Assembly: GCA_963716235.1 (NCBI GenBank)
Contig: CAVQTE010000023.1
Location: 1 to 64,000 of the forward strand
Reading direction: 5' to 3'
Origin: Sva-07 sp963716235
Lineage (GTDB): Bacteria; Actinomycetota; Acidimicrobiia; Acidimicrobiales; Ilumatobacteraceae
DNA length: 64,000 bases
Made by a program: the position numbers and the translations under genes. This document shows positions 40,167-49,316 of this stretch, piece by piece (position 1 is the first letter of the stretch; each line of letters begins with the position of its first letter). Below the pieces are notes generated by a model. The model ran no database searches, was not told the DNA's origin, and saw only the letters and a program-made list of their open reading frames with translations.

Positions 40167-41255
40167 ATGGAACGTTTCGGTCTGGTCGGCCTCCCCAACG
40201 CGGGCAAGAGCTCGCTGTACAACGCGCTCACCGGCGGTGGTGCGCTCGCCGCCCCGTACCCGTTCGCCACGAAGGACCCGAACATCGGCGTGGCCAAGGT
40301 GCCCGACGATCGCCTCGACCAGCTCGCCGCCATGTCGAAGTCGAAGCAGACCATCCATGCTGCGGTCGAGGTCGTCGACATCGGCGGGCTCGTCGAAGGC
40401 GCCAGCAAGGGTGAGGGTCTCGGCAACAAGTTCCTCGCCAACATCCGGGAAGTCGACGCCATCGTGTTCGTGCTGCGGGCGTTCGTCAACGACGACATCA
40501 CCGGCCCGTCCGACCCGATCGAGCACCTGCGGGTGGTCGAGATCGAACTCGCCCTCGCCGACCTCGAGACCGTCGAGAAGCGTCTCCACCAGACCCAGCG
40601 CGCCGCCAAGCTCGACCGGTCGATGGCAGAGGAAGCCGCCAACCTCCAGATCGCCTACGACGCGCTGTCCGAGGGGCTGCCGCTCTACCGGGCCGGCCTG
40701 AAGGACGACGTGCGAGACGCACTCGCCCCGTACTTCCTGCTCACCAACCGACGCGTGCTCGTCGTCGTGAACGTGGGCGAGGACGACATCGAGTCGATCC
40801 CCGAGAAGGAGGCGCTCGTCGCCGCCGAGTTCAACAATGCGGGCGACAACGTCGAGGTCATCGGGATGTGCGTCCAGATGGAGGCCGAGGCGGCCGCCAT
40901 CGAGGATCCGGTCGAGCGCGCCGAGATCCTCGAGGGATTCGGTCTGGGTGAGGGGGCGCTGTTCCGGATGGTCCGCAGCGCCTACCACCTGCTCGGGTTG
41001 CGGACGTACTTCACCACCGGCGAGAAGGAATCCCGGGCGTGGACCTTCTACCAGGGCTCGACCGCACCGGTGTGCGCCGGTCGCATCCACACCGACTTCC
41101 AGCGCGGATTCATCAAGGCCGAGGTGATCCAGTGGGACGAACTGCTCCCGCTCGGGTCGTGGAATGCCGCCAAGGACGTCGGCAAGATGCGTGTCGAAGG
41201 CAAGGACTACGTCGCGCAGGACGGCGACGTCATGGAGTTCCGCTTCAACGTCTGA
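40167..41255 (+). CDS. ychF: Redox-regulated ATPase/GTPase YchF
   Basis: Obg-family P-loop NTPase that prefers ATP and associates with the ribosome; it restrains antioxidant responses in E. coli. The ATG at 40167 begins MERFGLVGLPNAGKSSLYNA with the P loop. The G3 region DIGGLVEGASKGEGLGNKFL is the YchF hallmark. The G4 motif is NxxE (VVVNVGEDD), not NKxD, which explains ATP use. A coiled-coil insert follows (ALADLETVEKRLHQTQ). The TGS domain ends AAKDVGKMRVEGKDYVAQDG. 362 residues, full length, uninterrupted. Confidence 0.97.
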   Translation: MERFGLVGLPNAGKSSLYNALTGGGALAAPYPFATKDPNIGVAKVPDDRLDQLAAMSKSKQTIHAAVEVVDIGGLVEGASKGEGLGNKFLANIREVDAIVFVLRAFVNDDITGPSDPIEHLRVVEIELALADLETVEKRLHQTQRAAKLDRSMAEEAANLQIAYDALSEGLPLYRAGLKDDVRDALAPYFLLTNRRVLVVVNVGEDDIESIPEKEALVAAEFNNAGDNVEVIGMCVQMEAEAAAIEDPVERAEILEGFGLGEGALFRMVRSAYHLLGLRTYFTTGEKESRAWTFYQGSTAPVCAGRIHTDFQRGFIKAEVIQWDELLPLGSWNAAKDVGKMRVEGKDYVAQDGDVMEFRFNV

Positions 41256-41286
41256 TCGCGATTGGGGTCTGACCCCAATCGCGATC
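41254..41286. terminator. Perfect 16-bp palindrome between convergent genes
   Basis: GATCGCGATTGGGGTC (41254-41269), one central T, then GACCCCAATCGCGATC (41271-41286). It starts inside the ychF stop and precedes the convergent TPP-enzyme end at 41299, so it can end transcripts from both sides. There is no U tract. Confidence 0.75.
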
Positions 41287-41298
41287 GCGGCGCGGGTT

Positions 41299-42855
41299 CT
41301 ACAGCACGGCTTCGATGAGGCGGGGACCCTGCTGGGACATCGCCGAGGCGAAGGCGTCGCGGAAGGCGTCGATCGAGTCGACCCGCACCGCCTCGACGCC
41401 CATGCCGGTCGCGAGCGCCACCCAGTCGAGATCCGGGTTGCCGAGATCGAGCATCGACAGCGCCTTCGGGCCACTGTCGGCGCCGACCCGCTGGAGCTCG
41501 ATGTTCAGGATCCCGTAGGAGCGGTTGGCGAAGATCACCGTGGTCACGTCGAGGTGCTCACGCGCCATCGTCCACAACGCCTGCACCGTGTACATCGCCC
41601 CCCCGTCGCCGTGGAGGCACACCACCTTGCGGTCGGGACACGCCACTGAGGCACCTCCCGCCAGCGGCAGACCCTGGCCGATCGCTCCCCCGGTCAACGA
41701 CAGCACGTCGTGCGGCGCGGCCGTCGCCAGCGCCAGCGCCGGGCCGAGACCGGACGTCGCCGACTCGTCCGACACGATCGCCCCCTCCGGCAGCAGTCGC
41801 GCGATGACCTGGCCGATGGTGAACTGGTCGAACCGGCCGGTCGGATGGTCGGGCAACGAGAGCGGTGCGACCGCGACACCGCCAGTCGGCGCACCGAGCG
41901 TGTCGGCGACCTCGGCGAGCGCTTCCACCCCGTCTTCGTGCGGATGGGAGAGATACAGGATCGTTGCGCCGTCGGGTGAACACCAGCTCGGCTTGCCGGG
42001 GTACGCGAAGAAGGCGACAGGTGGTGTCGAGCCGACGAGCACCAGCTGCTCGAACGGCGCGAGCGTCTCCACCAGCTGTTCCGCGAAGTACGGCAGCCGC
42101 TCGATCACGACCCGTCCCGCGCCACGCTCGAGCCGCGGCGCGAAGGTGTCGCAGAACAGCCGGGCACCGCTCGCCGCGGCGATGCGACCCGCCGCGGCCG
42201 GACCCTCACCGCGCAGCGACGCGCCACGGAGCAGGATCGCCGTCGGCTTGCCGTTGCACAGCGCCGCTACCGTCGCGGCGACCGCGGCAGCGGAGACTGA
42301 AGACGGCGGCGCCACGGGCAGTCGATCGGCGGGCGGCCCGGCGTCGAGCCAGGCGACGTCCGCGGGCACGATCAGCGTGGCGATCTGGCCGGGCGCCCGG
42401 CGGGCGGCCCGCACGGCACGCGCGCCGTCGGCGGCGACCGAACCGGCACTGGTCGACGAGTGCAACCACCCCGACACGGGACGGGCGAACCCGACGATGT
42501 CCGACGTGAGCGGCGCGTCGTACTGCGCGTGATACGTGGCGTGATCACCGACGATGTTCACGATCGGCGACGCCGCACGGCGGGCGTTGTGCAGGTTGGC
42601 GAGCCCGTTGGCGAGGCCAGGCCCGAGGTGCAACAGCGTCGCCGCCGGGCGTTCCGCCATGCGGGCGTAACCGTCGGCCATCGCGGTCACCACGCCTTCG
42701 AACAGCCCGAGCACCGGCCGCATCCCGTCGACCCGGTCGACCGCCGACACGAAGTGCATCTCCGAGGTGCCCGGGTTGGCGAAGCACACCTCGACCCCGC
42801 TCGCAACGAGCGTCCGCAGCAGACTCTCCGCTCCGTTCATCACTGGTTCGCTCAT
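41299..42855 (-). CDS. Acetolactate synthase-like TPP enzyme
   Basis: A 518-residue TPP enzyme. The N-terminal domain has EVCFANPGTSEMHFVSAVD and the cofactor Glu in GLFEGVVTAMADGYARM. The central domain lacks clear FAD signatures. The C-terminal domain has the TPP/Mg motif GDGGAMYTVQALWTMAREH with NRSYGILNIEL completing GDG-x26-N. IlvB homologue in fold, but 50-60 residues shorter than biosynthetic acetolactate synthase and with no small-subunit gene beside it. A decarboxylase such as benzoylformate or sulfopyruvate type is an alternative. Its start is 16 bases downstream of an SDR remnant. Confidence 0.85.
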   Translation of the reverse strand: MSEPVMNGAESLLRTLVASGVEVCFANPGTSEMHFVSAVDRVDGMRPVLGLFEGVVTAMADGYARMAERPAATLLHLGPGLANGLANLHNARRAASPIVNIVGDHATYHAQYDAPLTSDIVGFARPVSGWLHSSTSAGSVAADGARAVRAARRAPGQIATLIVPADVAWLDAGPPADRLPVAPPSSVSAAAVAATVAALCNGKPTAILLRGASLRGEGPAAAGRIAAASGARLFCDTFAPRLERGAGRVVIERLPYFAEQLVETLAPFEQLVLVGSTPPVAFFAYPGKPSWCSPDGATILYLSHPHEDGVEALAEVADTLGAPTGGVAVAPLSLPDHPTGRFDQFTIGQVIARLLPEGAIVSDESATSGLGPALALATAAPHDVLSLTGGAIGQGLPLAGGASVACPDRKVVCLHGDGGAMYTVQALWTMAREHLDVTTVIFANRSYGILNIELQRVGADSGPKALSMLDLGNPDLDWVALATGMGVEAVRVDSIDAFRDAFASAMSQQGPRLIEAVL

Positions 42856-42870
42856 CTCATTCCCTCTCCT

Positions 42871-43090
42871 TCACAGATGTCTGCCGCCGTCAACGGCGAT
42901 CGTGACCCCGGTGGTCATCGTCAGACATCTCGCCGCGACGAGTATCGCGGACGCGGTCTCCGCGGCCGTTGCCAGGCGATCGAGCGGCGTCGCTGCGACC
43001 GTGCAATCGAGGAACGACGCGTCGCGACCCGGCACGAAGTCGTTCGCCAACGCACTCGGCGCGATGTTGACGAAATGGATCGGCGGGCGG
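42871..43090 (-). pseudogene. 3' remnant of a short-chain dehydrogenase
   Basis: A minus-strand frame reads IHFVNIAPSALANDF, then TPLDRLATAAETASAILVAA and TGVTIAVDGGRHL with a stop at 42871-42873. This is the C-terminus of an SDR (the VxxAPxxTxF substrate loop and the final IxVDGG). About 70 residues remain; the Rossmann fold and YxxxK are absent, since the DNA upstream belongs to the divergent pepA promoter. It ends 16 bases before the TPP enzyme start, so the intact gene was once in that operon. Confidence 0.7.
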
Positions 43091-43207
43091 GTTCGTCACT
43101 GGTGACGGACTCCCTCATCGGCGCTCTGGATGTACCCGTGGAGGAACTTGTTTCCGAACGGCACGTGCGCAATCCGGTGAAGGGGTCACGGGCCCGACCG
43201 TACCACG

Positions 43208-43228
43208 AACCCGAATCCTTATCGGGTT
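43208..43228. promoter_or_regulatory. Palindromic operator upstream of pepA
   Basis: AACCCGA-N7-TCGGGTT, 21 bases, 42 bases before the pepA start. An almost identical site lies at 49296-49316 before the pip operon, with matching flank TACCACG. The adjacent TetR protein (49338-49988) is the likely binder. Confidence 0.6.
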
Positions 43229-43269
43229 TCGACTACAGTCCTCGGCGTGACGAAACCGGAGACCATCTG

Positions 43270-44766
43270 ATGCCCCGACTCACCGTTCACTGCGACGAGC
43301 ACGCCCCCGATGGAGCCGTGCTCGCCCGTGGGGTCTTCCGCGACGACCTCGATGCCGAGGCCACCGACGACACGACCCGGGCCCACTTCGCGCTGGTCGG
43401 CTTCGAGGCGAAGAACGCCCAGATCCACGTGTCCTCGACCGGCGGCCGGGTCGAGGTGCTCGTCGGGCTCGGCGACCGCGACCGTGTCGACGCCACCTCG
43501 GTGCGACACGCCATCGCCGCGCTGGTGCGCGCCTGTGGGCGCACCGAGACGCTGGCCGTCGCACTGCCGGCCGACCTCGGCGACACGCTGCCCGCCGACG
43601 TCGCCGCCGGCGCCATCACGACATCGGCGCTGTCGGTGCGGTACCGCTTCGATGCGCACCGCTCGAAGCCGAACACCGACGGTCCCGCCGAACTCGTCAT
43701 CCTGCTCCCCGTCGAGTCATCGGCGGACGATTCATCGACGACCAGAACGGCGGTCGAGGCGGCGATCGAACGGGCGACCGTCATCGCCCGCGGCGTCGAC
43801 CTGGCCCGCGACCTCGTGAACGAGCCCGGAGGCACGCTCACCCCCACCGAGTTCGGGCGGCGCTGCGAGGAACTCGCCGGCCCCCGGCTGCACGTGATCG
43901 TCCACGACCTCGCGGCGATCCGCGAACTCGGGATGGGCGGACTGCTCGGTGTCAACAGTGGCAGCGATGAGCCGGCGGCGTTCGTCGAACTCCACTACAC
44001 CCCCGTACGCCCTTCGACGGCGGCGCCCACGGATCGACCGAGGCTCGCCCTGATCGGCAAGGGCATCACGTTCGACAGCGGTGGCATCAACCTCAAGACG
44101 AAGCCCAGCGCGCTCCTCGCGATGAAGAACGACATGGGCGGCGCCGCTGCGATCGTGGGCGCCCTGTCGGTGTTCGCCGACCTCGACGTTCCGACCCCCG
44201 TCTCGGCGTACATCCCGCTCACCGACAACATGGGCGGCGGCGGCGCCTACCGGCCAGGTGACGTGCTGACCATGTACAACGGCACGACCGTGGAGGTCGT
44301 CGACACCGACGCCGAGGGACGCATCGTCCTCGGCGACGCGCTCGCCTACTCCACCGCTCACGCTGACGCTGCCGCTGTGCTCAGCGTGGCCACCCTGACC
44401 GGCACACAGATCCATGCGACGGGCACGGACATCGCCGCGCTCATCGGGCGCGACCAGTCGGTGATCGACCAGGTGATGGCCGCGTCCGCGCGCTGCAACG
44501 ACCGCGTCTGGCAGCTCCCGCGGGTCGCCGAGTACGGCCCCCTGCTGAAGTCGGGCATCGCCGACATGACCAACCGCAGCGAAGCGCCGGCCGCCAGCGC
44601 GTTCGCCGCGCTCTTCCTCGAGTCGTTCATCGACGACACGCCGTGGGCGCACATCGACATGGCCGCTGTCGCCACCCGCGACCGCGACACGCCCGACGGA
44701 CCTGCGGGCGGGCGCGGCTGGGGCGTCGAGTTGCTGATCGAACTGGCGAGCAGCTTCGAGAGCTGA
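43270..44766 (+). CDS. pepA: Leucyl aminopeptidase (M17 family)
   Basis: Cytosolic two-metal aminopeptidase releasing N-terminal residues from peptides. 498 residues from the ATG at 43270. The N-terminal domain is the variable hexamer-forming part. The catalytic domain starts near ARDLVNEPGGTLTPTEFGRR. Metal and catalytic motifs are GKGITFDSGGINLKTKP (Lys and Asp ligands), AMKNDMGGAAAIVGAL, and EVVDTDAEGRIVLGDALAY, the M17 signature where the usual Asn is Asp. It ends with IDMAAVATRDRDTPDGPAGG and GWGVELLIELA. No frameshift. The palindrome at 43208 links its control to the pip operon. Confidence 0.95.
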   Translation: MPRLTVHCDEHAPDGAVLARGVFRDDLDAEATDDTTRAHFALVGFEAKNAQIHVSSTGGRVEVLVGLGDRDRVDATSVRHAIAALVRACGRTETLAVALPADLGDTLPADVAAGAITTSALSVRYRFDAHRSKPNTDGPAELVILLPVESSADDSSTTRTAVEAAIERATVIARGVDLARDLVNEPGGTLTPTEFGRRCEELAGPRLHVIVHDLAAIRELGMGGLLGVNSGSDEPAAFVELHYTPVRPSTAAPTDRPRLALIGKGITFDSGGINLKTKPSALLAMKNDMGGAAAIVGALSVFADLDVPTPVSAYIPLTDNMGGGGAYRPGDVLTMYNGTTVEVVDTDAEGRIVLGDALAYSTAHADAAAVLSVATLTGTQIHATGTDIAALIGRDQSVIDQVMAASARCNDRVWQLPRVAEYGPLLKSGIADMTNRSEAPAASAFAALFLESFIDDTPWAHIDMAAVATRDRDTPDGPAGGRGWGVELLIELASSFES

Positions 44767-44797
44767 CGATCCACACGCCCCGAGGCGACGACGCGCG

Positions 44798-45994
44798 TCA
44801 GCTCGCGGTACGACCGACGTAGTCGCCGATGTACTTGGTCTGGCCCCGGCCGTAGACGACGTCGCAGTAGTTGCCGTCGGGGATGTGGAACGGGTCGTCG
44901 AGCAGCAAGTCGGCGACGGCCGCCTCGTCGAGTTCGATCCCCAAGCCCGGTCGTTCGCCGAGATCGATGTGGCCGTCGACGACCTCCAACGGCCCACCCA
45001 GCAGTTCCTCGATGAACCGGTTGCCCGTCTGGTCGATCTCGACGGTGATGCCGTTCGGCGACGCGGCAACCGCGTGGGCGTTGGCGACCACGGCGACGGC
45101 GTCGCACCACGAGTGCGGCGCGAACCGAAGCCCGGCGGCGTCGGCCTCCTCGGCGATCTTGACCACCTCGGTGATCCCGCCGGCACGACTCGCGTCGGCC
45201 TGCACGATGTCGATCGCGCCGCTGCGGATCCACTCCCGGAACCCGTGCAGCGCGAACTCGTTCTCACCGCAGGCCAACGGCACGGTCGTGGCGTTGCGCA
45301 GCGTGACGAAGTCGTCGAAGTCGTCAGTGGCCAACGGCTCCTCGAACCAGAACACGTCGTTGGCCTCCAGCACCTTCGCGAACTCCAGTGCATCGGCCAG
45401 CTCGAACCGCCAGGTGCCGTCGACCATCAGGCCGCGATCGGGCCCGAGGACCTCGCGTGCTGCTGCGACCGCAGCGACGTCGTAGTCCCAGTTCCACCCG
45501 GCGCGCATCTTGACCCTCGTGAACCCTCTGGCGATCGCCCGCTCGCACCCTGCGGCGACAGCATCGGGAGAGCTGTAGAGCATCCCGCTGGCGTATGCCG
45601 GAACCCGACCGGACGTGCCGCCGAGCAGGCGCCAGACCGGTTGGCCCTCCACCTTGCCCCGCAGGTCCCACATCGCCTGATCGATCCCGCCGATCGCGCT
45701 GACCGCAGCGCCTTTGCGGCCGTACCAGCGGCTGATGCCGTGCAGGCGGTTCCAGTGTCGTTCCGTCTCGCGAGGGTCGTAGCCGAGCACGAACGGGGTG
45801 AGGTGATCGACGGTTGCCTGTACCAGTGCCGGGTGCGCGTACGCCGATCCGATGCCGACGAGGCCGTCGTCGGTGGTGAGGCGCACGAGCGTCGTCAGTC
45901 GTCCGGTCGCGGGTCCGCCCGGTGTCGAGAAGGTGCGCTCGGGCGGCATGGTGAAGCGGAGGTGCAGGCACTCGACCCGCTCGATCGTGGTCAT
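44798..45994 (-). CDS. Enolase-superfamily enzyme (mandelate racemase/muconate lactonizing type)
   Basis: A 398-residue enolase-superfamily enzyme from the ATG at 45994. The capping domain starts MTTIERVECLHLRFTMPPER. In the barrel, FTRVKMRAGWNW has the K-x-R version of the KxK base motif. Metal ligands are Asp in LMVDGTWRFE, Glu in VFWFEEPLATDD and Glu in ACGENEFALHG; the His-Asp dyad is in DIVQADASRAGG and APHSWCDAV. This fits the mandelate racemase subgroup. Its last gene position in a peptidase operon makes a dipeptide or N-acyl amino-acid epimerase thinkable. The start overlaps the DUF2817 stop by four bases. Confidence 0.87.
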   Translation of the reverse strand: MTTIERVECLHLRFTMPPERTFSTPGGPATGRLTTLVRLTTDDGLVGIGSAYAHPALVQATVDHLTPFVLGYDPRETERHWNRLHGISRWYGRKGAAVSAIGGIDQAMWDLRGKVEGQPVWRLLGGTSGRVPAYASGMLYSSPDAVAAGCERAIARGFTRVKMRAGWNWDYDVAAVAAAREVLGPDRGLMVDGTWRFELADALEFAKVLEANDVFWFEEPLATDDFDDFVTLRNATTVPLACGENEFALHGFREWIRSGAIDIVQADASRAGGITEVVKIAEEADAAGLRFAPHSWCDAVAVVANAHAVAASPNGITVEIDQTGNRFIEELLGGPLEVVDGHIDLGERPGLGIELDEAAVADLLLDDPFHIPDGNYCDVVYGRGQTKYIGDYVGRTAS

Positions 45995-47124
45995 GAGGGG
46001 GCTCCTGGTGTCGCTGTGCTGGTGGTTCCGTTCGCCCATTCCCCGAACCCGGCGAGGAGTGGCGCCCAGCGGCGGCGGCCGTGGGCGAGGGTGCCGGCCA
46101 TCCAGCCGTCGGTCTCGGGGTAGAAGAAGCGGCGGTAGCGCTCGAGGTGGGGAGCGGCAACCGGATCGTTGCGGTCGCCGTAGGTCTTGATCCACACATC
46201 GAGCGGGAAGATGTACTGGTCGGCGGGACCGAGCTGCTCGGTACCGGCCTCCATGGTCACCGAGACCACGTCGGCGTCGGGCACGAGTTCACCGACCCAG
46301 TCGTAGAACTCCAGGTACTCCGGCCACGGCCACAGGTCGCCGCCGTACCACTCGGCCACCATGCGGGCCTTCGGCGAGTCGGGGAGGTACCCGGTGAACA
46401 CGACGGTGTCGCCGGGTGGGCCGACGGCGGTGTGGAGGTCGAACACGATGATCCGTTGGGCTTTGCCGCAGCGTTCCTGCACGACACGGTCGATCAGTCG
46501 CTTCGTCCAGGTCGGGCCGTCGCCGGTGTAGGTGATCGCATCGGGATGGGTGTTCTGCCCGTCGACCATTGCCGCCATGAGCTCCTCGATCGAGTGCCGG
46601 GTCAGGACATCGGCCACCCGGCCGCGGGTCGCGAGGAACTCCTCGACCGAGGTGACCGACGGGTAGTCCATCGTCTCGGCGAAGTCGACGAAGACCGGAT
46701 TGTCGGGCTTCGGACGGTGGCAGTAGTAGTTCCCGCGCAGCAGCTCGACGTTGTCCTCGTTCTCGCGGCTGCTCCATGCCGTCCCCCACGGGTTGACGAG
46801 GTGGATGAACACGATCTTGGTGTCGGTCGGCAACCGGAGCAGCCCGGTGGCGTCGGCGATCGCATCGCACTGGATCGCCGAGCCGAAGTACCCCTCGATG
46901 CCGTGGATGCCCGAGAGGCACAGCACGACGTTGCGCGCGTCGTCGGGACCGTAGGTGGTCACTGCCGAGTGGAGCGTCTCGCCGGCGGGGCCGAGGAGCG
47001 GATGCTCGACCTGCTCCACGGTGAGGCCCGCAGCGGTCGCGGTGCGTACGAACTTCGCGTGGGCCTCCGGCACGGTGTGGGAGAACCAGTCTGTTGCGTC
47101 GCCATCGATGGCACGATCGGTCAT
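45991..47124 (-). CDS. DUF2817 (M14-like) zinc carboxypeptidase/amidohydrolase family protein
   Basis: A 377-residue member of the DUF2817 branch of M14-type zinc hydrolases. The first metal pair is in CLSGIHGIEGYFGSAIQCD (HxxE). NPWGTAWSSRENEDNVELL supplies the conserved Asn-Arg substrate pocket. The third metal His is in IIVFDLHTAVGPPGDTVV, and TMEAGTEQLGP carries the catalytic Glu. Related enzymes hydrolyse N-acyl amino acids or peptide amides. It lies 10 bases after the serine-hydrolase gene and overlaps the enolase-superfamily gene, so the four genes form one operon with pip. Confidence 0.85.
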   Translation of the reverse strand: MTDRAIDGDATDWFSHTVPEAHAKFVRTATAAGLTVEQVEHPLLGPAGETLHSAVTTYGPDDARNVVLCLSGIHGIEGYFGSAIQCDAIADATGLLRLPTDTKIVFIHLVNPWGTAWSSRENEDNVELLRGNYYCHRPKPDNPVFVDFAETMDYPSVTSVEEFLATRGRVADVLTRHSIEELMAAMVDGQNTHPDAITYTGDGPTWTKRLIDRVVQERCGKAQRIIVFDLHTAVGPPGDTVVFTGYLPDSPKARMVAEWYGGDLWPWPEYLEFYDWVGELVPDADVVSVTMEAGTEQLGPADQYIFPLDVWIKTYGDRNDPVAAPHLERYRRFFYPETDGWMAGTLAHGRRRWAPLLAGFGEWANGTTSTATPGAPS

Positions 47125-47134
47125 TGCACGCCCC

Positions 47135-48316
47135 TCACAGCATTTCCTCCTGTACGGCGTCGAGCACGTCGCTCAGCCACGTGCAGTCGTCTCGTTGTCC
47201 GACGGTGCCGGCGACGAACGCGCCGGTCACGGGGTCGTGGAACACCCGCACCCCCCACGCTCCTGCGTGGCCCACCAGCTCGTGCGCTCCGGCCTGCCAG
47301 TGGAGCAGACCCAGACCCACCCCGAGACGCTGCGGCGGAAGATGCGCCGGACGCGCCCAGGCCGTCGACGCCGCGGTGGTCTTCGGGTCGTCGAACAGCT
47401 CCCCGGCCAGCCGGCCCCGCAGGAACCGGCACAGGTCGGCAACGGTGCTGACCTGGCCGCCGCCACCCCAGTCGAACGACACGTCGAGCCCGGCGCTCAG
47501 CAGCGCGATGTCGCCGAGCCACATGTCCATCACCCCCGCACCGTCAGGCGCATCATCGTGATGGGCGAGCGTGGTGTGGGCAAGTCCGAGCGGGTCGCTG
47601 ATCCGCTCGCGCTGCAACTCGACGAACCTACGGCCGGTGGCCAGCTCCACGAGCACGCCGAGCAGCACGTAGGCGGTGTCGCTGTAGTGGAACCGCTCGC
47701 CGGGCGCGCCGACCGGCGTGGCCGCTGTGCCGGTCGCCAGGAAGCGGTTGAGCATGCCCGCCATCGGATCGTCGACGGCATCCGGATCCCACGGCACCCA
47801 GCGGTGCAGCGCGAACTCGTCCGACCGGTCGCCGGCCGCGAGTCCACGGGCCGACCTCCAGTAGTTGGTCATCACGGAATCCGGCCCCGGTCGACCGAGC
47901 TGGTCGGCCGTGCCGGTGGCATCGTCGGTCTGCATGTCCTTCATGCCGCTCGTGTGCGTCAGCAGCTGGCGGATCGTGATCGTCGGCCCGAGTGGGTGCA
48001 CGCCCTCGACCAGCTCACGCGGGGCGAACGCCAGCTCACCGAGCGCGGTGTCGATTCCGTTCGGACCGAACAACCCGGCCTCGACCGCCTGGAGCACGAG
48101 CGTGGCGGTGAACATCTTGCCGACGCTGGCGACATGGAACCGGTGGTCGACGGTGACCGCTTCACCGGTGTCGGCGCGCCCCAGGCCGGACGCCGACGCG
48201 TGCTCGAACCCCATCGACGGCACCTCGACGCGGACGACGGCACCACGGACGCCTCCCGGCTGCGGCAGCGCGGCGACGAGCGCATCGATCCGCTCGGCCA
48301 GCGCAGCGGCGGACAT
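47135..48316 (-). CDS. Beta-lactamase-family serine hydrolase
   Basis: 393 residues from the ATG at 48316, whose A is shared with the stop of pip (TGATG). The nucleophile SxxK is SVGK in HVASVGKMFTATLVLQAVE. RQLLTHTSGMKD and the Tyr motif YSDTAYVLLGVLVELAT follow, and GHAGAWGVRVFHDP is the third active-site block. Class C beta-lactamase/D-aminopeptidase fold. In this operon a D-amino-acid amidase or esterase acting on short peptides is more likely than a resistance enzyme. No signal peptide. Confidence 0.88.
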   Translation of the reverse strand: MSAAALAERIDALVAALPQPGGVRGAVVRVEVPSMGFEHASASGLGRADTGEAVTVDHRFHVASVGKMFTATLVLQAVEAGLFGPNGIDTALGELAFAPRELVEGVHPLGPTITIRQLLTHTSGMKDMQTDDATGTADQLGRPGPDSVMTNYWRSARGLAAGDRSDEFALHRWVPWDPDAVDDPMAGMLNRFLATGTAATPVGAPGERFHYSDTAYVLLGVLVELATGRRFVELQRERISDPLGLAHTTLAHHDDAPDGAGVMDMWLGDIALLSAGLDVSFDWGGGGQVSTVADLCRFLRGRLAGELFDDPKTTAASTAWARPAHLPPQRLGVGLGLLHWQAGAHELVGHAGAWGVRVFHDPVTGAFVAGTVGQRDDCTWLSDVLDAVQEEML

Positions 48317-49278
48317 CAGATCAGTCCTCGTCGCGCGAGATCGTCGAGGAACCGCGTGGTTTCCAACGCCATCGCCCTCGACATGGCCGACTCGGTCGGG
48401 TAGTGCCCCGACGCGTTGACCAGTTCGAGATGCACGTCGTCGAGTTCCTGGGCGAGATCCCACGCACCGTCGGGTGTCGTGCAGTTGTCGTAGCGGCCGG
48501 TGACGAGCGACACGGGGACACCCCGCAGCCGATGCGCGTCGTCCACGAGTTGGTTCTCGCGCAGGAAGAAGTCGTTGACCGCGAAATGGGAGAACACGCG
48601 GGCGTAGGCGAGACCTCGATCCGGTCGCGGGCCCATGAACGGCGGTTCGAAGTGCATGAACGTCTCTTCGTAGGCGTGCAGCGACCGGCCGGCACGTTCA
48701 GCCACCTCGGCGTCGTCACCGTTGATCAGCTCGTGGTACGCGTGACGGAGGTCGTGACGTCGAGCCGGCTCGACGATCGATGCGAACTGCGCCCAGGTGT
48801 CGGGGAAGAACCGGCGGACACCCTGGTACCACCATTCGGTGTCGGCCGCCCGACACAGCCACACCCCGGTGGCCTTGATGCCGATGCACCGTTCGGGATG
48901 CGCCTCGCCGTACGCGATCGCCACCGTGCTCCCCCACGACGGCCCGCTCACGATCCATCGTTCGATGCCGAGGTGCTCACGAAGCCGTTCCATGTCGGCG
49001 ATCGTGTGCTGCAGACCCGTGTTCGCGAGCTCCCCGACGGGTGTCGACTCGCCGCAGCCTCGCTGATCGAACTGGACGATGCGGAGACGCTCCGGGTCGA
49101 GCAGTCGACGAAGCCCCATGTTGCCCCGGCCGCCGGGACCGCCGTGGCATTCGATCAGCGGCGTCCCGTCGGGGTTGCCCGCCTCGAACCAGTGGATGGC
49201 GTGGCCGTCGCCCACGTCGAGCATGCCGTCATCGAGATTCGGGGTGATGTCGAACAGCACGTCATCGTGGCGGCGCAT
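48316..49278 (-). CDS. pip: Proline iminopeptidase (S33 alpha/beta hydrolase)
   Basis: A 320-residue serine peptidase cleaving N-terminal proline from peptides. The oxyanion region IECHGGPGGRGNMGLRRLLD and VQFDQRGCGESTPVGELAN are the S33 signature. The nucleophile elbow is GPSWGSTVAIAYGEAHP. The catalytic Asp is in LVTGRYDNCTTP and the His in LVNASGHYPTES. First gene of the four-gene peptide operon. Its start at 49278 lies 17 bases from a palindromic operator (49296-49316). Confidence 0.92.
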   Translation of the reverse strand: MRRHDDVLFDITPNLDDGMLDVGDGHAIHWFEAGNPDGTPLIECHGGPGGRGNMGLRRLLDPERLRIVQFDQRGCGESTPVGELANTGLQHTIADMERLREHLGIERWIVSGPSWGSTVAIAYGEAHPERCIGIKATGVWLCRAADTEWWYQGVRRFFPDTWAQFASIVEPARRHDLRHAYHELINGDDAEVAERAGRSLHAYEETFMHFEPPFMGPRPDRGLAYARVFSHFAVNDFFLRENQLVDDAHRLRGVPVSLVTGRYDNCTTPDGAWDLAQELDDVHLELVNASGHYPTESAMSRAMALETTRFLDDLARRGLI

Positions 49279-49295
49279 CCGGCGACGGTACCACG

Positions 49296-49316
49296 TTCCC
49301 GAATCATTCTCGGGTT
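49296..49316. promoter_or_regulatory. Palindromic operator upstream of the pip operon
   Basis: TTCCCGA-N7-TCGGGTT. Together with flanks it matches the pepA site at 43208-43228 at 29 of 36 positions. It lies in the 59-base gap between the tetR stop and the pip start, where it would overlap the promoter. Confidence 0.62.

Noticed and set aside
42460..43269. N-terminal extension of leucyl aminopeptidase
   Set aside because: The in-frame upstream stretch is Arg/His-rich antisense of the TPP enzyme; the M17 N-terminus starts at the ATG at 43270.
43732..45393. 553-codon minus-strand frame across the pepA/enolase-gene boundary
   Set aside because: It covers the antisense of pepA and the wrong frame of the enolase-superfamily gene; no domain is recognisable.
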